From Ixodes scapularis (taxonomy: Eukaryota; Arthropoda; Arachnida; Ixodida; Ixodidae): a stretch of DNA of 64,000 bases. The stretch lies in contig NW_024609857.1 in assembly GCF_016920785.2 (NCBI RefSeq), positions 8,265,618 to 8,329,617 on the forward strand. Reading direction: 5' to 3'. Shown here piece after piece: positions 59,795 through 64,000 of this stretch (position 1 is the stretch's first letter; every line of letters begins with the position of its first letter). The translations under genes were made by a program, and so were the position numbers. Below the pieces are notes generated by a model that saw nothing but the letters and a program-made list of their open reading frames with translations, did no database searches and had not been told where the DNA came from.

Positions 59795-60302
59795 CTTCCT
59801 GTAACGCCGAATTGGAGCGCAGCTCTTGAGGAGGAGGAGTGGAGGGTATATTCCTCCTCCTCCCTCGTGATCATGCCTGCTAGTCCTCCTCCCCTCCTGC
59901 TCCCCCTCCCTCTCCTTTACCACCTCCTCGTCCTTCAAGCTCCTCCCCTCCCCTCGCCTCCGCCTCCTCGTCTCTCCTCCCCCCCCTCCTCCACCTTCGT
60001 ACTGCTTTCCTCCTTGCCGCTCAAGCCGGACAATGAGGGGAGGAGGAGGAGAAGGAGGGGGAGGAGGAGGAGGGGGAGGAGGAAGAGGGGGGAGGAGGAG
60101 GGGAGGAGGAGAAGGGGGAGGAGGAGGAGGGGAGGAGGAGGGGGGAGAAGGAGAGGGAGGAGGAGGAGAGGGAGGGGCGCGGTTACGCCGACGCCGACGC
60201 CGACGGCGACGGCGACGCCGACGGCGACGGCGACGGCGACGCCGACGCCAACGGCGACGCCGCTCAGGCTGGAAACGGGCCCCTAAGAGCTGCGCTCTAA
60301 AA
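59795..60302. mobile_element. Family X repeat, copy 2, with (GGA)n and (GCCGAC)n tracts
   Basis: The ends are TGTAACGCCGAATTGGAGCG and GGGCCCCTAAGAGCTGCGCT. Inside are a CCTCCT-rich tract (59875-60015), an inverse GGAGGA-rich tract (60033-60178), and CGCGGTTACGCCGACGCCGA with GACGGC repeats (60180-60265). The CT and GA halves make a huge imperfect hairpin possible. It lies about 250 bp upstream of the gene's start codon. Confidence 0.8.
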
Positions 60303-62777
60303 CGCTCCCCATGCATGCAGAGCACACTATGTCATTTGTACGACGTACAAGCCGTCAGCGATATGAAGGTGAACAGCCCTCTTCTTGTTTGTGACGCTCC
60401 TGCAAGTTTTGGAACAAGCTCTGTTGCAGAAGAGGGCTAGAACGCAAAGTTTAGATCCCAAGCCACGTACCATTTGATACGCTGAGAGTTAATATAGCTT
60501 TCGGAAGCCGTAAAACAAGCAAGAAACCAGGTAAGGTTTTCACCTTCATATTGCCGGCGGGTGTACGAGCCGTGAAAATACGGTTTTAGGGCCGGCTCGC
60601 TAGAAACATATCACCTTAGGTATGCCCGCGTGGAAGAAAGGCTTTGAGTTCACGTTTATGCGGAACGCGGAGGCAGCCAGTCACGGCGAAAGATAGAAGG
60701 GTTCCCGACGGATGACAAAGATCGTACTATGATTAGATGCGAAAAATGCGAGGAGCGCAGGGTCAATGATCGATCGAAATATCATGCTCCTTGTCCCTAT
60801 GGACATCGATGTTTTTGTTCTAATCGTATCCTGAGCTTCGTCACTCCCCGGGATCCCGGAATTGCTCGCCGTGATTAGATGTCTCGTGTTTTACGGGAAA
60901 GTGAACTCAGATACATTATTTTTAGAACTGTAGGGCCCGCGAGTTCAAGGCTCGACTTAACGCGCGCCACTCAGCTCGTACGCTAGCTTTGGCAGTACTT
61001 TATTTCGCACACATATTAACTCCTTTAAAAAAAATCTTTCATATATTTATGATTTTATGAACCAACTTAGAATAGTCAGTAATGTAATTATCTTGAAGTT
61101 CATTCATCTGATTTCTTTGATGTATCTCAATCGAATTTCTTAATTTTTATAAAAATCTATCTGACAAGATGCACTCGCTTTCATGGTTGTATCTATAAAC
61201 CATGTAAGCGAAGGAGAAACTTGACTTTTTATATAAGAATCTCTTATCTTGCTGATACTGATAAATATCCCTAGTTATGTTAATTGAAAAAAAGTGCGTG
61301 AGACTGCTATCGGTGGTAGTTAGGTTTCAAATTAAAATGCATCCGTCCTTTTTGGTCATGTTCCTATAACATTTGAATTGTGAATAGAAGTTGGGGTTAT
61401 TTTACACCTGTTGTATGGAGCCGCGTACAAAGGTCACACCTGCGTAAAAAAAGTAGACTGCCCTAGGGACATCACACGTAAAATTTATTTATTTATTTAT
61501 AAATTGTAATATGATTATTTCGTTTTGTAATTGCACCCCCCCCCCCCCCCCCCCCCGCCTCTTTTCCTTCAAGGTGTAACTCAGAAGTACCGTAAAAGAC
61601 AAGCAGTGTAGATTCCTAACATTGAAGTAGCTGATACGACGGGATGACATTGAATCAGCGAAGTATCAACAACGGGAATGTTTCACTTCAAATACACATT
61701 TATTCGGTGGGGTCTTGAAACGAGGCAACCGTCAACACATTTACCTGAAGTGACAACATTTGGCGGAGAAGGAAATAACACCAAGCAATGTCGTATCCAT
61801 TTATATTCGAGTTTTTCTTAAAAGAAATACGACACAAAAAGAGGATATAGAAAAAGCACCGCTTAGCCCTTACCAAAGTGAACCTACTCCCACAATTTAG
61901 GGACAGGAAGCATGACGATAACAACTGTACTAAAAAACCGCTCAAACGATAGTACGACAAAATGGAGCAAAACTGCAACCATACTTTTTCTGGGATTTTT
62001 TTATAGAATGGTAGCTGAGGGGAAGGGGGGGGGGGGGTGTAACATTTTTCGGGAATCAAAGGGATACGTTTTGTATGGTATATGTTTTTTTTTTTATTAT
62101 TGGTACATACAGCAAATGTAAAAAAAGAGGAACACGCACAGATAAAAAATGAACGCACGAACCTGGGGTTTTATCGTAAAACTCGACAGCTTGAAGAGAA
62201 ACGAATTTTCCGGTGCTTGAGTTTGAAAGCAGCAGCGACGGTTTGAAACCGCTCTGCTGCCATAAAAATGTTGTTGTGATGGAATATGAAATATAGATAA
62301 ACTGATTGCGTTAGTATTTCGAGCATGCACGCAAAGACCCGCCAAAAAGGTTTATAATCAAATTCTTTTTTTTTTATCTGAACAAGTCAGCGTGCATTTT
62401 TGATTTGGCAAAGGATTGAACCCCTTTCGAGCCATACTCGCTATCATAAAGATTCGCGTGTGTCGAACAAATTGAAGGAAAAAGAAATTTTCCGAACTGA
62501 TACTTTATATAATTTTGTAGAAACGTGCACTTCATCCGCGCCTCTTCGAAGCTACCTGATAACTTCTAGTTAATATTCCCAGATGAAAAAAGAATGATAA
62601 ACGAATATTTAAGGTGGAGAACAAGCAAGAAAAAAAAAAAAAAAAACCAATTATCGATACACCTAGCTTTTATACTCAGTCGCTTAAACTACATTAAAAT
62701 GTTGCTTTTAAAATGACTGTTTCTTATGCGCCGTGAACTGGAAAGCCCCGCACTTGTTGACTGGACACCGGGATTTT
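60303..62777. other. Gene-free upstream flank
   Basis: A C run of about 19 is at 61538 and a G run of about 12 at 62025. There are short frames only. No promoter motifs could be assigned. Confidence 0.4.
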
Positions 62778-62952
62778 ACCATATTGGATTAACCTGAGAC
62801 TGGGGTAGAGAGGAAACATCAAAACGTAGAAGGGACAGAAAATAGACAGGTCGACGTTTTGAGCCGTCGCCATCATCGTCCTGTCTATTTTCTGTCTCTT
62901 CTACATTTTGATGTTTCCTCTCTACCCCCTTCTAAGGTTAATCCAACATGGT
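62778..62952. mobile_element. Foldback with 73-bp arms
   Basis: Left arm 62778-62850 (ACCATATTGGATTAACCTGA ... GACAGAAAATAGACAGG) inverts at 62880-62952 with about six mismatches. The loop contains TCGACGTTTTGAGCCGTCGC. Confidence 0.85.
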
Positions 62953-63407
62953 TAATATTCCCCAGCTCGCCTGCACCCTTAAGGTATTTACCAGAAGCTG
63001 CTCAATTCAAACAACGTCCGCCTTCTCTCCTGCCAAGGGTGCACCGCCACAAACATCCGTGTCATGCGGCAGAGCCATCTAAAAGGTAGCATCGCTTTCA
63101 GCGCATTGTTTATTACCTCGGTATGAAAATGCTGGGCATTTAAATTGGTAGTTGGAGTTTTTTTCTTAGACACGATCAAAAATCGAAATCGTTAGTATGG
63201 TTGGAGCACAGAAAAAAGCCGATGCCGCGAGGAGAGACGCGGATATGGTGGCGCCATCTATGGAAAGGGGCGCGAATAATCGATGGCCGGGCTTCTTGAA
63301 GAGTGCGACAGGCGGCGCCTCTGGTCAACTCTCTCGCTCACACTACCAAATGCGCTGAATATCTGGCTTTTTTTAGCACGGCCACTGCCACTCTGTCTTA
63401 TATACCT
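62953..63407. other. No recognised feature
   Basis: Mixed composition. No gene or repeat was seen. Confidence 0.4.
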
Positions 63408-63653
63408 TTTGCTATATTACCCAAGCATCAAGGAGAATGCAGGGATTGGTGTTCCACGCGCCGCACGTGCTGGCCTCAGCAGTAGTAAATTTTCTAAAGC
63501 AAAAACCTAAAACAAATTGTATCTTGCACGCGCGTTCGCCAACGCTTTATTTTAGTTATGTACTTCGAATCTTTTATACGGGGAAGGCGTGCGCGTGCGG
63601 CGCGTGGAACACCAATCCCTGCATTCTCCTTGATGCTTGGGTAGTATAGCAAA
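63408..63653. mobile_element. Foldback with about 60-bp arms
   Basis: TTTGCTATATTACCCAAGCA through GATTGGTGTTCCACGCGCCG CACG (63408-63466) is inverted at 63596-63653 with one mismatch. The spacer is AT-rich and non-coding. Confidence 0.85.
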
Positions 63654-64000
63654 TGGTCTATTCCTGTCTCTCGTCGTCTGTGGTATACGCGAAAGCATAG
63701 TAAGCCAATAGGAGTAAATAGTAATACCGACGCTGGAGGAATAGATTCACCCCAGGGGCACTCCACAGCACCGAAAGGCCATAATAGATTTCGCCTCTCG
63801 AGTGCAGTCGGGTAGTAGTAGTAGTAAAAGTGTTTATTCACAAAAGACAGAGGAGAGGGAAGAGGAGAATTTCATCTAAAGGTCACCGGTTTCATTGAGC
63901 TTCATCCTATTTGATCACCCTCCTAACTCTATATCTACCTTTCCCTTTTCCCCCTCGTAGCATAATGCGTCATAAGTGCGATGTCGCACTATAAAGCTTA
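63654..64000. other. Right edge, no gene
   Basis: A short (TAG)n tract is at about 63812-63826. Nothing else was recognised. Confidence 0.4.

Noticed and set aside
59714..60286. 190-codon Arg/Gly/Pro-rich frame and its opposite-strand partner
   Set aside because: Both come from the CT/GA and GCCGAC repeats of family X, not from coding selection.

Overview
The window is eukaryotic nuclear DNA, most likely from an ixodid tick or a related chelicerate. This is inferred from the long, repeat-filled introns, several decayed non-LTR retrotransposon fragments, SINE copies with a tRNA-Ser-like head, and many short inverted-repeat (foldback) elements. No species can be named from sequence alone, and there are no bacterial-type operons, CRISPR arrays or rRNA genes.

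One host gene can be supported. It lies on the minus strand and fills almost the whole window. Exon 1 carries the start codon at 59552. Exons 2, 3 and 4 follow at 51299-51126, 46839-46336 and 30287-29932. A probable fifth exon, or an alternative first exon, lies at 1155-967. The introns of the core model are GT-AG. Three junctions are phase 2 and join without a frameshift; the junction from exon 4 to the candidate exon 5 is phase 1 and also fits. The predicted N-terminal 401 residues (about 464 with exon 5) are rich in Ser, Pro and Ala, contain basic phosphosite-like motifs, and show no domain I recognise. The gene continues past the left edge of the window.

The rest is intron or flanking DNA. 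Retrotransposon remnants lie at 4061-4558, 9004-10157, 19543-19773, 31412-31756 and 53399-53740, with a 3' tail remnant at about 39600-39722. Foldback or TIR elements lie at 2938-3309, 10523-10752, 14006-14451, 17693-18219, 19937-20286, 32000-32273, 33547-33741, 40282-40505, 46046-46265, 48952-49088, 49479-49770, 62778-62952 and 63408-63653. A multi-copy family with GA-rich and GC-triplet cores occurs at 2279-2587, 52092-52572 and 59795-60302. A repeat of 400-550 bp occurs three times in the same orientation at about 29258, 43009 and 57342. A SINE-like family occurs at 34041, 36062 and 39015, with inverted partial copies at 33848 and 54265. Two minisatellite fields rich in GAATTC and CATCAC lie at 14690-15260 and 16090-16740.

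The only clear organisation is one long gene whose introns host the repeats. I see no gene cluster or dedicated multi-gene system. The most unusual DNA is the palindrome array at 52210-52495, the near-perfect 65-bp palindrome at 48952-49088, and the large foldback at 2938-3309.
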